Source of the DNA: Deuterostichococcus epilithicus
Taxonomy: Eukaryota; Chlorophyta; Trebouxiophyceae; Prasiolales; Stichococcaceae
Assembly: GCA_033439295.1 (NCBI GenBank)
Contig: JAVTLE010000003.1
Span: forward strand, 2,170,001-2,234,000
Length of the DNA: 64,000 bases
Direction of reading: 5' to 3'
Shown here in pieces: positions 36,501 to 46,300 of the stretch. The position numbers and the translations under genes are program-made. How positions within the stretch are numbered: position 1 is the first letter of the stretch; every line of letters begins with the position of its first letter. A model generated the notes under the pieces. The model did no database searches and was not told the origin of the DNA. It saw only the letters and a program-made list of their open reading frames with translations.

Positions 36501-39500
36501 CCCGTCTCGACCTCGCGGGCCGAGTGCAGCGCCGTGCTTGATGGCGCAAATACTCATGCATCACAGACTGTGCAACTGCGATTCTGCTGCGCCCAAGGGC
36601 TGTGAGCCACCTGTGCACCGACCTGCTCCGGCACAGCTGTAGGTCGCAAATGTCGGTCGAAAGTTGAGTAGCCATGGTCGTGCCGAGCTCCGCATGCGCA
36701 CTGCCAACAAGTATCTGTACTTTGCGTGCTGGCCACCAAACAGCCTGCTTGGCTGAGGGACCTGACTGGCGCTCCAACCCAATGCTGTTCAAGGCTGAAG
36801 CTGCGCCTCTCGCGGCTCGGCTCCTGCGTGCCGCTGCAAGTCTGACAGTGCGGGGTGCAGTGCGGCCTGCTGCAGCCATGCCCATCCGATACACGTTCGT
36901 CCCTGGGTGCCTCTGAACCGCCCTCCCTGCAGCGTGGTGCTGCAGACCCAGGACTACAGGGTGTAGTGAACACACTATGCTTATCGAAAACATGCTGAGA
37001 TGCAGACCCTTTCACATCCAAGAACCTATCGCACCTCATCTACGCATGCAGCTCACGTGTGTCCCCTGCCGCATGGTGCCTGCAGAACCAGGACTACCGG
37101 GTGCAGTACGACGCGCTGCAGCGGGTGTTTGTGCTGCCCAAACCGCACAGCCCCTACACGCTCGTGGTGGCCGCCCTGGACCCGCCCATCCGCAAGGTGC
37201 GCTGCACAGCCCCATTTTCCCATATGTATAAGGTATTAGATAGCAACAGTAACAGACCCCTCATGCACGGAAGGGTTCCACAGGGACAGTAGGAGGTATC
37301 ACTTCTTGGCATTTCACGCTTTGACACCTGCATGCAGCGGCGACCGTGGGCTGTTGCAGGAGCGCTGCATCGCCTCTCTGACCTGCCTAAACCCTGCTGC
37401 CGCAGGGGCAGACGCACCACGAAACACGTGCTGCATTGCCTCTGACCCCTGCTTCCTGCTGCCGCAGGGGCAGACGCACTACGCGCACGTGCTGGCGCAC
37501 TTCCACTCGGACGAGGAGATGACGCTGGCGCTGGACCTGACACAGGAGCAGATTGACGCCAAGAACGAAAAGGTGCACCCTGCCCTAATCATGTGAACCC
37601 CGTGCACGGGGAATGCCGATCATCAGCATGCTGCGCATGGCGGCGCATCTCACGAAGCCAGCCTGCGCAGTGGCGGGGTGCCGACTGGCGCATGGGTTTG
37701 CTGTGCGTTCACGGCCGTTGTGCTCGGCAGAAATTGCGCCACGCCTCGTGATCCTGGGTTCGCGAGGGTGCTGAATGCGTGCCGAGTCCAGGGAAGCGCA
37801 CATGGATTTACAAGATTTAAGCATTTCGGTGGTGTTTTGAGGCTGTTTCACGCCCGTGCTGCGCTGCAGCTGGGGGTGAGCTGGCACACAGGCTGGCCAG
37901 ACCGGGGTGGGAGAAATCCGCTAAGTTATGAGCTTTCTGCTGATGGTTGGGTCGCTGCTGGCACTGACACCTGTCCTGCTGCGGCGCTGCAGCACAAGGG
38001 CAAGCTGACGGACACGCTGGCGGGGCCCGGGTGGGAGGTCTTTGCCAAGGCGCTGCGGGGGCTGAGCGGCGCACGGCTCACGCGGCCGGGGCAGTTCCGC
38101 TCGGCGGACGACGGCCATGCTGTGCGGTGCTCGTACAAGGTTCGTGTCCTCGTCCTCGTGGATGTTGCCGTCGCTTAAGTCGCAGCGAATGTTTGTATAT
38201 CGAGGCCATGCCTGGCATTGCTCCTGCACAAAAGGTGCGTCCTTGGTGTTTTTGGGATGGAACTGCGTTCGAACGGACGTGCTGCTGGCAATGACTCTGA
38301 CGCAATATCTCTGCTGACGACGGGCACGCCATGTGGCTGCTTCTGGAAGGCGAGTCGAGCCATTATTTTGCCAACCAGTTCGTGGCAGCCTATTGTACCT
38401 GTACCCCTGGTGCAGCGCCAGCTGGGTTGCCCATGAGCCACCATGCCCATGCTGGCTTCTTGACGCAGTCCTGCCTCATCGACAAGCTGCTGCTGCTGCT
38501 GCCAACTGGAGGCTGGCAGAATGTGCCTGTTGGGCGTATGACAGAGCGTTTGCTTGCCTGGTCAACTCTAGAAGCTGGCGCCGCTGCAACAGCGCACCCG
38601 AGGCCTCACATCCAGCAACGACCCCCCCTCACTGACCCCACCCTGCAGGCGGACGACGGCTACCTGTACCCCCTGGAACGCGCCTTCTTCTACGTCCACA
38701 AGCCGCCGCTCCTGCTGCTGCACGAAGACGTGGAGTCTGTGGAGTTCTGCCGCCAGGGCGGCGGCGGCGCCGCGTCGACCAAGACCTTCGACCTGGCCAT
38801 CCGCGACCGCAACGACCAGGTGCGCTCGTGGTGCTGTGCGGTCCCCTGGTCGCTGATTATTGATGCAAGGCGCAAGGTGCAAGGTGCAAGGTGAAGGTGC
38901 TGTCCCTGTGCGGTAGCGCAGGTCTCAACGTTCGCTTGCAAGACAGCCAGGCCAGAGGACTTTGATCGCTCGACAGAAAAAAAGCAGCTGGCGTTGCCCT
39001 GCTGCATTTATCAGTCGGAGGTGATGTTACGATGTCGCACATGGCAATGTGCCTCCCGCAGGAGTACCTGTTCCGGGGCATCCAGAAGGGGGAGTGGACC
39101 AACCTGTTCCAGTTCATCAGCGTCAAGGGGCTGCCGGTTGCCAACCTTGCGGAGGCGGAGCGCGGGCCCGGCGGCGCCGCGCGCACCCTCGAGCTGGACC
39201 TTGGCGACGATGTGGACACCGGTGCGGCTCATGGATGTGGCACCTACCTGTAGGCCCTCACACAGCAAGCGCCTGCCTCCGGCCGGCGTTGCCGCCTGCA
39301 GCGGCGACGGCGTCGGCAGCGGCTGTGACACTATGACACGGCGCCTTGCATGCTGTGGAAAGGAGCCGCATCTCGGCCTGCCGCACACGTTCTCTGCTAG
39401 CGAGCGGCGGCGCCGCCTGCCACTGCTCGTTGGTGGGCATCCGAGCACTCAGCTTCAGCAGTCGCGCAACAGACACATTGCACCTCGGATAGCAACACAC

Positions 39501-41085
39501 ACGCGGCGCTTCTGGAGGCTGTTTGCTGCAAGCAGGGCTTGCCAGGCATGCGGACCGGGCCGACAGCAAGCTGGAGCCTCATTTCCGCGTGCCGCATGCC
39601 TCTGCAGGCATTGCGCGCATGGATGCCGAGTCGGACGAAGAGGACGAGGACTTTGACGCCGGCGGCGCGGCGGAGGCGTCGGACGACGACGACGACGAAG
39701 ACAGCGGCGGCTCCGACGCAGAAGAGGTGCGAAAACATATAGCCATGTGAACGTGTGACTGCAAAACTTGGTTTCGAGGTTAACTCCCCAACAATGTTTA
39801 GCATCTCCTCAGCATCCGAGCCGCGGAGCGGCCCGGCCGTGCCTGAGCCAGTAGCAAGTCTGCCAGTTTATCCTCCTCTGTGTCCCTCAGCCAGTGCAAA
39901 CATGAACGGCGAGCATCCCCACCCACACGCAGCGGCGCAGCTGAGTATCATCCAGGTCAGCCTGGTGCCTCGGCTGACATCGCACTGCTCGAGCGTGCGG
40001 GGCCGGGGCGAGTCCCTGGTATCAGATAGATCGCCTGCAGCACAGTGGCTGCATGGAGGCCGTCGTGGAACCTGACCAGCGCGTCACAACGGGCACCTTC
40101 GCAACCTGGTGTGTGCATTGTCCAACAAGATGGCGTTGAGCCAGCCTGGGCAGCCAGCCATTGTGCAAGCTTCTGGGCAGAGCCAGACGAGCCATATTCG
40201 CAGAGCCATACTCATACACCTGCAAATCGGTGCTGTGCCTGCCGCAGGCGCCGGCGCCAAAGCCGAAAAAGCGGCCGGCATCGGGCGACGGCGGCGCGGC
40301 GCCCAAAAAGGCAAAGGCGCCGCCAAAGGAAAAGAAGGAGAAGCCGGTCAAGCTGACCAAGAGCGGCAAGCCGGTCAAGCCGCGAGCCAAGAAGGACAAG
40401 AACGCCCCCAAGAAGGTGGTTCTACTCCATGTATTCCCCACCGACGATGCCCAGAGTCGCTTCCCCAAGCTGTGCCCCCCTGCGAGCGACCTGCTAGCGA
40501 AAATCGCTATGCAGGCGGGAGGCCGTCATACACGGCTGCCAGCAGCAAGCTGTGAGGTCAGTCATTCCTACAAGCTGTCCCTGGTTGTGCCAGCCCTAAT
40601 GATGCGTTCACATCATCTACACTGCAGGGCCTGTCGGCGTTCATGTTCTTCTCCAACGCCAACCGGGAAAAGGTCAAGGCGGACAACCCAGGCATCGCGT
40701 TTGGTGAAGTCGGGCGGAAGCTGGGCGAGCTGTGGCGCGCCGCCGGCCCCGACGAGAAGGCGCCCTTCGAGAAGCAGGCCGCGGCGGACAAGGTGCGAAA
40801 GATATTCAGCCTTCCTTTCAGCCTGTCTTAATCACATGGCTGCTGGGACGCGGGAGCACGGCACGGAGGGGATGGAGGCGTACACCCAAGAACCTGTTCC
40901 TCAACCCCTGAATAATTATCGTTTACCCCTGAACTGCCCTGCAGGAGCGCGCCAAGGAGGAAATGGAGGCGTACAACTCCAAAAAGGCCGCTGATGCGGA
41001 CGGCGACGCGGATGGCGACGCAGATGCGGATGCAGACGGCGGCGACGAGGACGCGGGCAGCGTGGGCGGCAACGAGTCTGAGTAG
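33577..41085 (+). CDS. SSRP1: SSRP1, HMG-box subunit of the FACT histone chaperone
   Basis: With SPT16 it moves H2A-H2B during transcription and replication. Exon 1 from ATG 33577 to 33636 reads MGEPGKHQFGNITLGSRGGA; exon 2 continues SQGQLTIDQQGIVWRKSGGG. The N-terminal PH-like and POB3 region follows: DIESLEWTKIPRGGALNVRQ, DYEKLRDISNANFGQDLK, SGRNWGDAVVDNESLQFSVG and DEVMLEFMPDVAAGEKEDTL. The middle double-PH domain includes VFLDAVGQFTGDAGDSQDPV, GRFSIELYSSYLKLVGQ, DYRVQYDALQRVFVLPKPHS, LSGARLTRPGQFRSADDGHA, YLYPLERAFFYVHKPPLLLL and FRGIQKGEWTNLFQFISVKG. An acidic stretch (about 39620-39725), a Lys-rich linker, the HMG box (LSAFMFFSNANREKVKADNP) and an acidic tail end at TAG 41083-41085. The intron after LPDVTQ has a GC donor. 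Six or more decayed junction copies lie in its introns. Confidence 0.95.
34357..34380 (+). repeat. Probable decayed copy of an exon end and donor (SSRP1)
   Basis: It reads VHFRDQ before GTATCC, against VGFREQ before GTGTGC at 34270-34287. Because FREQ joins DYEKL well in the family, this block is better seen as an intronic copy than as an exon. Confidence 0.55.
35197..35250 (+). repeat. Decayed exon-start copy, first of two (SSRP1)
   Basis: CTGCAG followed by VQRGKDD repeats the acceptor and VQQGKDE of the working exon starting at 35404. Confidence 0.8.
35292..35340 (+). repeat. Decayed exon-start copy, second of two (SSRP1)
   Basis: It reads AQQGEDEVMLEFVPA against VQQGKDEVMLEFMPD at 35404. 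Flanking intron sequence (GTGCCGGCC, CACCATCGA, TTGCC.CTCTGTC) is repeated too, so the unit is a true tandem duplication of about 95-112 bases. Confidence 0.92.
35636..35672 (+). repeat. Decayed exon-end copy (SSRP1)
   Basis: CAGGAGACGCCCGCCTCCCAG repeats the exon end at about 35530-35550 (EETPASK), 119-120 bases downstream, with the donor lost. Confidence 0.88.
36043..36102 (+). repeat. Decayed exon-start copy (SSRP1)
   Basis: It reads VFLGAVGQFTGDAGDSQ against VFLDAVGQFTGDAGDSQ of the working exon at 36162, 119 bases upstream of it. Confidence 0.92.
36378..36422 (+). repeat. Decayed exon-interior copy (SSRP1)
   Basis: GTGCAGCCGCGGGGCGGTTC with CACCGAGCT follows the order of GTGCTGGCGCCGCGGGGGCG at about 36243 in the preceding exon. 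It is the weakest of the SSRP1 copies. Confidence 0.55.
36931..36965 (+). repeat. Decayed exon-start copy (SSRP1)
   Basis: TGCAGACCCAGGACTACAGG repeats TGCAGAACCAGGACTACCGG at 37081, 140 bases downstream, including the acceptor AG. Confidence 0.9.
37391..37435 (+). repeat. Near-identical exon-start copy (SSRP1)
   Basis: The acceptor and start of the GQTHYAHVL exon (at 37468) are present twice, 64 bases apart. The first 24 aligned bases are identical across the acceptor. Either AG could be used, so which one is spliced is not certain. Confidence 0.9.
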
Positions 41086-41499
41086 GTTGGCGCAAGTTTG
41101 GCGCACCCAATCAATCGGAACCAGGTCTGTCGTGCTGCTGGGTGGGCGAGTGGCATATGGCTGTTGACGGTGTTGGAATAGTGTGTGAGAGGACTTCTGT
41201 ATCTCTGGAACCCAGCCACGGCTGTTCAAGTTAAATCGATCTCAGGTGGCTCTGTAAGTGCCTCGCATACTAAGGACACTGTGCCATGTGTCACATTGGG
41301 ACACAGCACTACCACAGCCAGCAATCCTGCAGTCAGGCTGCAGGGGTTCCCATCCAGGGCTGAGACTGCAGTTGCCCTCCCTGTCGTTCCTGCGAAGTAT
41401 CAGCACACTCTATTGGGCAACACGCTTGCAACTACTGAGGGTCAGCACATACGTGCACTTGACAAGTCCATATAGACACGATGCCCAAGCGCACCTACA
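41086..41499. other. Intergenic, convergent 3' ends
   Basis: No gene is supported between the SSRP1 stop and the stop of the small minus-strand gene. Confidence 0.45.
41253..41257 (+). terminator. Possible TGTAA polyadenylation signal of SSRP1
   Basis: It is the first plus-strand TGTAA after the SSRP1 stop, 168 bases downstream. Support is positional only. Confidence 0.35.
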
Positions 41500-42283
41500 T
41501 CACGCGTGCGCCTTGCAGTATCGGTGCAGGCCGATGAAGCGACCGAATGCTGTCCGCCGCGCCTCAAAACCGCAGGGGTCGGCCTGGCCGTAGGCCTGCA
41601 GCAGCATTTACTGGATCGCCCTGTTGAACCAATATAACATTACCGCGCCTTGCATGTGCAGCATCCCCATTACAATGGGTGTCACCCAACGAAATTACTC
41701 TTTGCCTGCAGCAGCTGGTGCAGCTGGCGAGAGGTCAGCTCCATGAAGTCAGGGACGTTGGCCGGGAAAAAGTCCGGCACAGTGCCGTCGTCTCTGCACA
41801 AACATGCACAACATTTGCAGTGCACATGGCATGAATGGCGCTCAACCCTGGCCGTGCACATGTGCGGAGCGGCCACCTGCGCTTGAGCACTTTCTTGTGG
41901 GGATATGACTCACTTCACCAACTTTCGGCATCATTCGTCCAGCAGTACCTGTAAAGAGGCTGGATCGCTCTGGACTTGGCATGCTCCACGTCCAGCAGGT
42001 GGTTGTGCTGCAGTGCGCGGTGCCGCAGCGCCTCTGGTGCAAAGTTGCTGCTGAAGCGCGGCTTGGCTTTCGGTTGCAACTTGCTGCCTTTATTCAGCGC
42101 GCCGGCTCTGGGCTGATCGCTTATAGTGAGGGTCCTTGTCAGCCCCTCCAGCAGCTGCGTCTGCTGCGAGAGGTGGCCGCTGATTTCGGCGAGGGTGGCC
42201 TCGACGCGATGTGCAACGGATTTGTCGGCGGTCTGCAGCCCAGCTGCTGCGCACTCGGTGGCAGCAGCAGGAGGCTGCGCCAT
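41500..42283 (-). CDS. Small protein of unknown function, three exons
   Basis: The model of 172 residues is phase-consistent: 41949-42283, 41706-41793 and 41500-41595. It begins MAQPPAAATECAAAGLQTAD. A helical segment (VAHRVEATLAEISGHLSQQT with LLEGLTRTL) could form a coiled coil. A basic linker (KLQPKAKPRF) leads to LLDVEHAKSRAIQPLYRDDG, then FPANVPDFMELTSRQLHQLL and a C-terminus AYGQADPCGFEARRTAFGRF ending at TGA 41500-41502. Intron 2 has a GC donor (CTGCAG|GCAAAG), and the same CTGCTGCAGGC occurs at its acceptor. I do not recognise the family; no signal or membrane segment is visible. Confidence 0.72.
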
Positions 42284-43328
42284 GTTGTGATGCCACAGCC
42301 CAATGAGAGTGCATCTGAACCTATTCAAGGCTGCCGGCGGATCCTTGATGGTGCTAACGTCGATTCAGCCGTTCCGAGGGATTCGGCTGAGGTGACTCCG
42401 AGCGGGGAGTGTGCAGGTGTGCAATGCTTTGTCAAAACGAGATGCATTTCTTGAACGGCTGCAGGACGTACTGACCGCAGACGAACGAATGCACGATGAT
42501 GCATCCCTACACACACCGAACCAGCGCAGCAGTCGAACCAGCATCCAACTCCTCAAAAGGGCAGCAGCGTCCGGCACATAAGTCACTCCCGCGAAATGCC
42601 GCCAGCATACATATGTCCAAAAGGCTGTTGTACAATCATCATTCACACGCACGCCGCCGCTGCTATGCCTCGCTGTGCCTAATCGTCATGATCTCCTGCG
42701 ACTCCATACGCCGCCGCTGCCGCGCCCACGAACTGCAGCCGGCAAGTCCACACAAGCCGTCGTTCACACACAAAGCGGATTGAGACGCTTTCGGTCAGCT
42801 GCGGCCATTATTTGTTCCAGACAAGGCGGATCCAGACACAGGATTGTGCTTTGTGTAGTCCAGCGAGTGGCGGCGGCGGCGCCCGCCGCGGGCGTGCCTC
42901 CGGGTAGTACGTAGCGATGGCAACGATGTGCGGGATTGCGTTAGCTTACGCCACTCGCATTGGTTCTGGTGCAGGCGGACAGAAACACCTACGTCCTCTG
43001 CCTACGAGCTCGTACGCTCAGAACATCAAGCCCGCTCAAGAAAGAGCGGGAATGACGTGATCGGCCGAGGCGAACGACGTCGCACAGTGCAGGGCGCTCA
43101 ACGCCATCTAGCGAATAGTTTAACGCGGTCCGTTCCGATGCCACATTGTGCAAACATCCACACACTACAGAAACAATCCCGCTGCCGCGCCGCAGTTCAA
43201 GATTGATTCGACTCCCAACGAGTGGCAGCGGCCTGTTGACATCCATTAAAGCGTTTTGTCCTGGTGGCGGAACTGCAGCAGCCCAGCGGCTTCGTTCGCC
43301 ACTTACAAGGTAGCTTGGTCGAATCAGC
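42284..43328. promoter_or_regulatory. Divergent intergenic region, about 1 kb
   Basis: It lies between the small minus-strand gene and P450 reductase. A perfect 7-base-pair inverted repeat with a six-base loop lies at about 43028-43047 (CCCGCTC/GAGCGGG), of unknown meaning. No gene is supported. Confidence 0.4.
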
Positions 43329-46300
43329 ATGAGCTCGCAGCCGCTTAACGAGCTGCTGCTGCTGTCGACCCGGCCAATCCTGCCAGCACTGGGCCTCGCC
43401 TCAGCGACGCTGCTGGTGCTGTGCCTCGTGCTCCTGGCAATCAGGTCGCGTGGAAACGCGTCCATCGACAGCTCCAAGAGAGTCGTCGCCAACGGCGCGG
43501 CAGAGTCGCAGCAGCAGGCCAATGGCACGCCGGCGAAGCCGGTCGTGCGCATCCTGTTTGGCACGCAGACCGGCACCGCGGAGCGCTTCGCCAAGCAGCT
43601 CAGGTAGGCTTTTAGAACCGGCACTATTTAGGGCATGTTGGTGGAATGGTCTCACACGCTCGATTGGTGGGAACGGACCAGTAAGAGCATATGCTGGCGG
43701 GTGCTCTGGAATCAGGCCCCGCGTGGCGCGCTCGGCTGGCTTCAGTTCAATTGGCGCACGAGCCCACTGCGCCGGCTGGTCTGCTGCTGCACAAGTAGCT
43801 AGCAGTTGAAAGTATCTCCATGGCGGTCTGGATGCGAAGGCTAGCGGGCCAAATTCCAAGGGACGGCACAAAGGCAGAGGAGTCCCAACATGAAGCGCAG
43901 CCGAATTGTTCCCTGGAGGACAGGCAGCACAGCACACTCGTTCAATGCCCGAGCTCACGCCCTGCATGCCGATGGACATGCTGGCATGCCAGCAAGCTTC
44001 AGCAGCTGTCGAGCCGAATGCTCCCGCTCGTGTGCAGGTCTGTGCTGGCGCTCCGCTACGGCGACGGCACGGACTTCGTCACCGAGGACGTTGAGGCGTA
44101 CGCCGGCGAACAGCGGCTGCCCAAAGAGGAGTGCGTGCTGTTCCTGATGGCGACGTACGGCGACGGCGAGCCAACAGACAACGCAGCGGACTTCTATGGC
44201 TGGCTCACAAAGTCGGCGGAGGACGCCGACAATGGCACCGGCGACGACGCCCTGCTCAAGGTGGACAGTCTCTGATGGGGACATCCCTTGTGGAAGAGCC
44301 TTGAGTTGAGCCATCCTGCTGTGCACTCCTGTGACACGAGCGCCATGGTGGCAGGCCGCACATGCACTCTGCTGGCGACGCGGCAGTCACCTGGTGATGT
44401 TGATGCCGCTGCAAGACTTTGCGGCGCTTCCCAATGCACGACGTCGAGTGTCACAAGGGAAAGCCAGCCTTCTAGGCAGAGCAGGCTGGGCAGGCGCACA
44501 GCTAGTCAGTGCTCTGGTTCATCCTCGAATTGTTCCTGCAGCGCGCCATGCGAGCTCCTCACATGTTTTCATGACCCAATCCGCTGCGCGCGGCATGTTT
44601 TCCCCTCATATCAATACTGCATTTGCATCGCAGGGCTTGACGTACGGTGTGTTTGGGCTGGGCAACAAGCAGTACGAGCACTTTGCGGCGGTGGGCAAGC
44701 GCATGCACAAGGCGCTGGCGGCGCTGGGCGGCACCCCCGTCTGCCGCCGTGGTGACGGCGACGACGACGAGGACATCGACGCCGACTTTGACGCCTGGCA
44801 AGCAGACCTGCTCAAGGGCCTGGATGCCTCGCCGCTCGTCTCCGTGCCAAAGGTCCGGCCTTGTGATTTGCTCCATTCCAGTTTGTTACCTGGAAAAGTA
44901 GGCACATCTTGACGCCTGGCACGTGGCTCTGCTGACGGGGCTCGCCGCTCGTTGATGAGCCCAGCGCAGGAGTAGATCCTGGAGCTGTGTTGATGAAAGC
45001 TCTTTGCACCCGAGTGTGGACCAAGTGCGAACTTCCGCTCGAGGATGAGGCTGATCTGGCAGCTCCGGCAGGCAGGGTTCAGGCTCCTGTGGTTACCCGG
45101 CATAGCTGGCATACTCGTACAGTTCCAGGTCTTGCAGATACAGGCCAAACCTGCCGCAGCGGATGGACTGCCCCATCCTTGCGACGCCGGAACCAAACTT
45201 ACATTGACAACTCTAAACACCGCTGCACCGAGCGGAAGCGAGCTGCTGGATCAGGGGAGTCCATGTCGCCATTCGCCTTCGACTGCAAACCTCACTCGAG
45301 TTCTTCCATCTCTGAGCAGGGCGGGGACGAGCTGCTGGAGCAGCGGCGGCTGTCCATGTCGCCCGAGGCGGTGCCCGCCTACGAGGTGGAGGTGCTGACG
45401 GGCACCGCCGCCCGCGAGGCGGACCGCCTGCTGCAGGTGCGGCCAGAACTCGAAATTTCTCATTCAAGAGGTGTCTTAAGCTTAGTACGTCTGTGCGTCT
45501 GTACCTTTGTGGCAGCCAGCCCTGCTGCGGATGCGCTGTCCCATGTCTGTGTGCGACTGCATCGCACTCACAATGTAACGGCAGGTCTGGAGCATCCTTG
45601 CACAGCCACCCTCACTTGTCACGGCGTGACCCAGACCTGCCATTACACACAGGGCAACGGCACGGGCGCGGACAGCCACAACCCATACGAGGCACGCCTG
45701 GCGACCGTGCGTGAGCTGCACCAGCCGGCCTCGGACCGATCCTGCCTGCACGCTGAGCTGGATGTCAGCGGCTCCCAGGTACGGCTGCCTTACGTCAAGC
45801 AAGCCGTCCTGAGGGGATGGCCGCTTGGGATGGTACCGAGTGTCAAGAAGGGGGGTATGTGCAGCGCGCCAGCCAGCCTCCGGCCGCTCCTGCCGGCACG
45901 CCGAGCTGGTCGTCAGCGACTCCTGGGTCTGGGAAGGCTTCCCCTTCGCACATTGCATCATCCGCAAGGCTTGAACAGCAATCGTAGTTGGATCAGGGTG
46001 CGAGGGCGCCACCAAGTTGTCTTGATACAGCCGGGCTCGGGCCCACTCCTGCCTGCTCACCAGCCTGGAGGTCAGCAGGCTCCATGTCGGGATGCACGCC
46101 CTTTCTCGGTTTTGCATACGTTCCCTGTCCAGACGTCCCTCCCGGGGTTCCGACCTCCTGCAGGGTTCTGCGGGGGCACCCGCACCTTTGGATGCAGCTG
46201 GGTGCTGAGGTGTCGAGAAGGGGCGCTCAGCAGTGGTCCAGCCGCGCCCCAGACCGCTTGCGCCTGCTCGCAGAGCTGAACATCAGCTCAACCAGGCTGC

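Noticed and set aside
43028-43047. Inverted repeat with a short loop, like a bacterial terminator
   Set aside because: There is no T run, and the context is a eukaryotic divergent promoter region.
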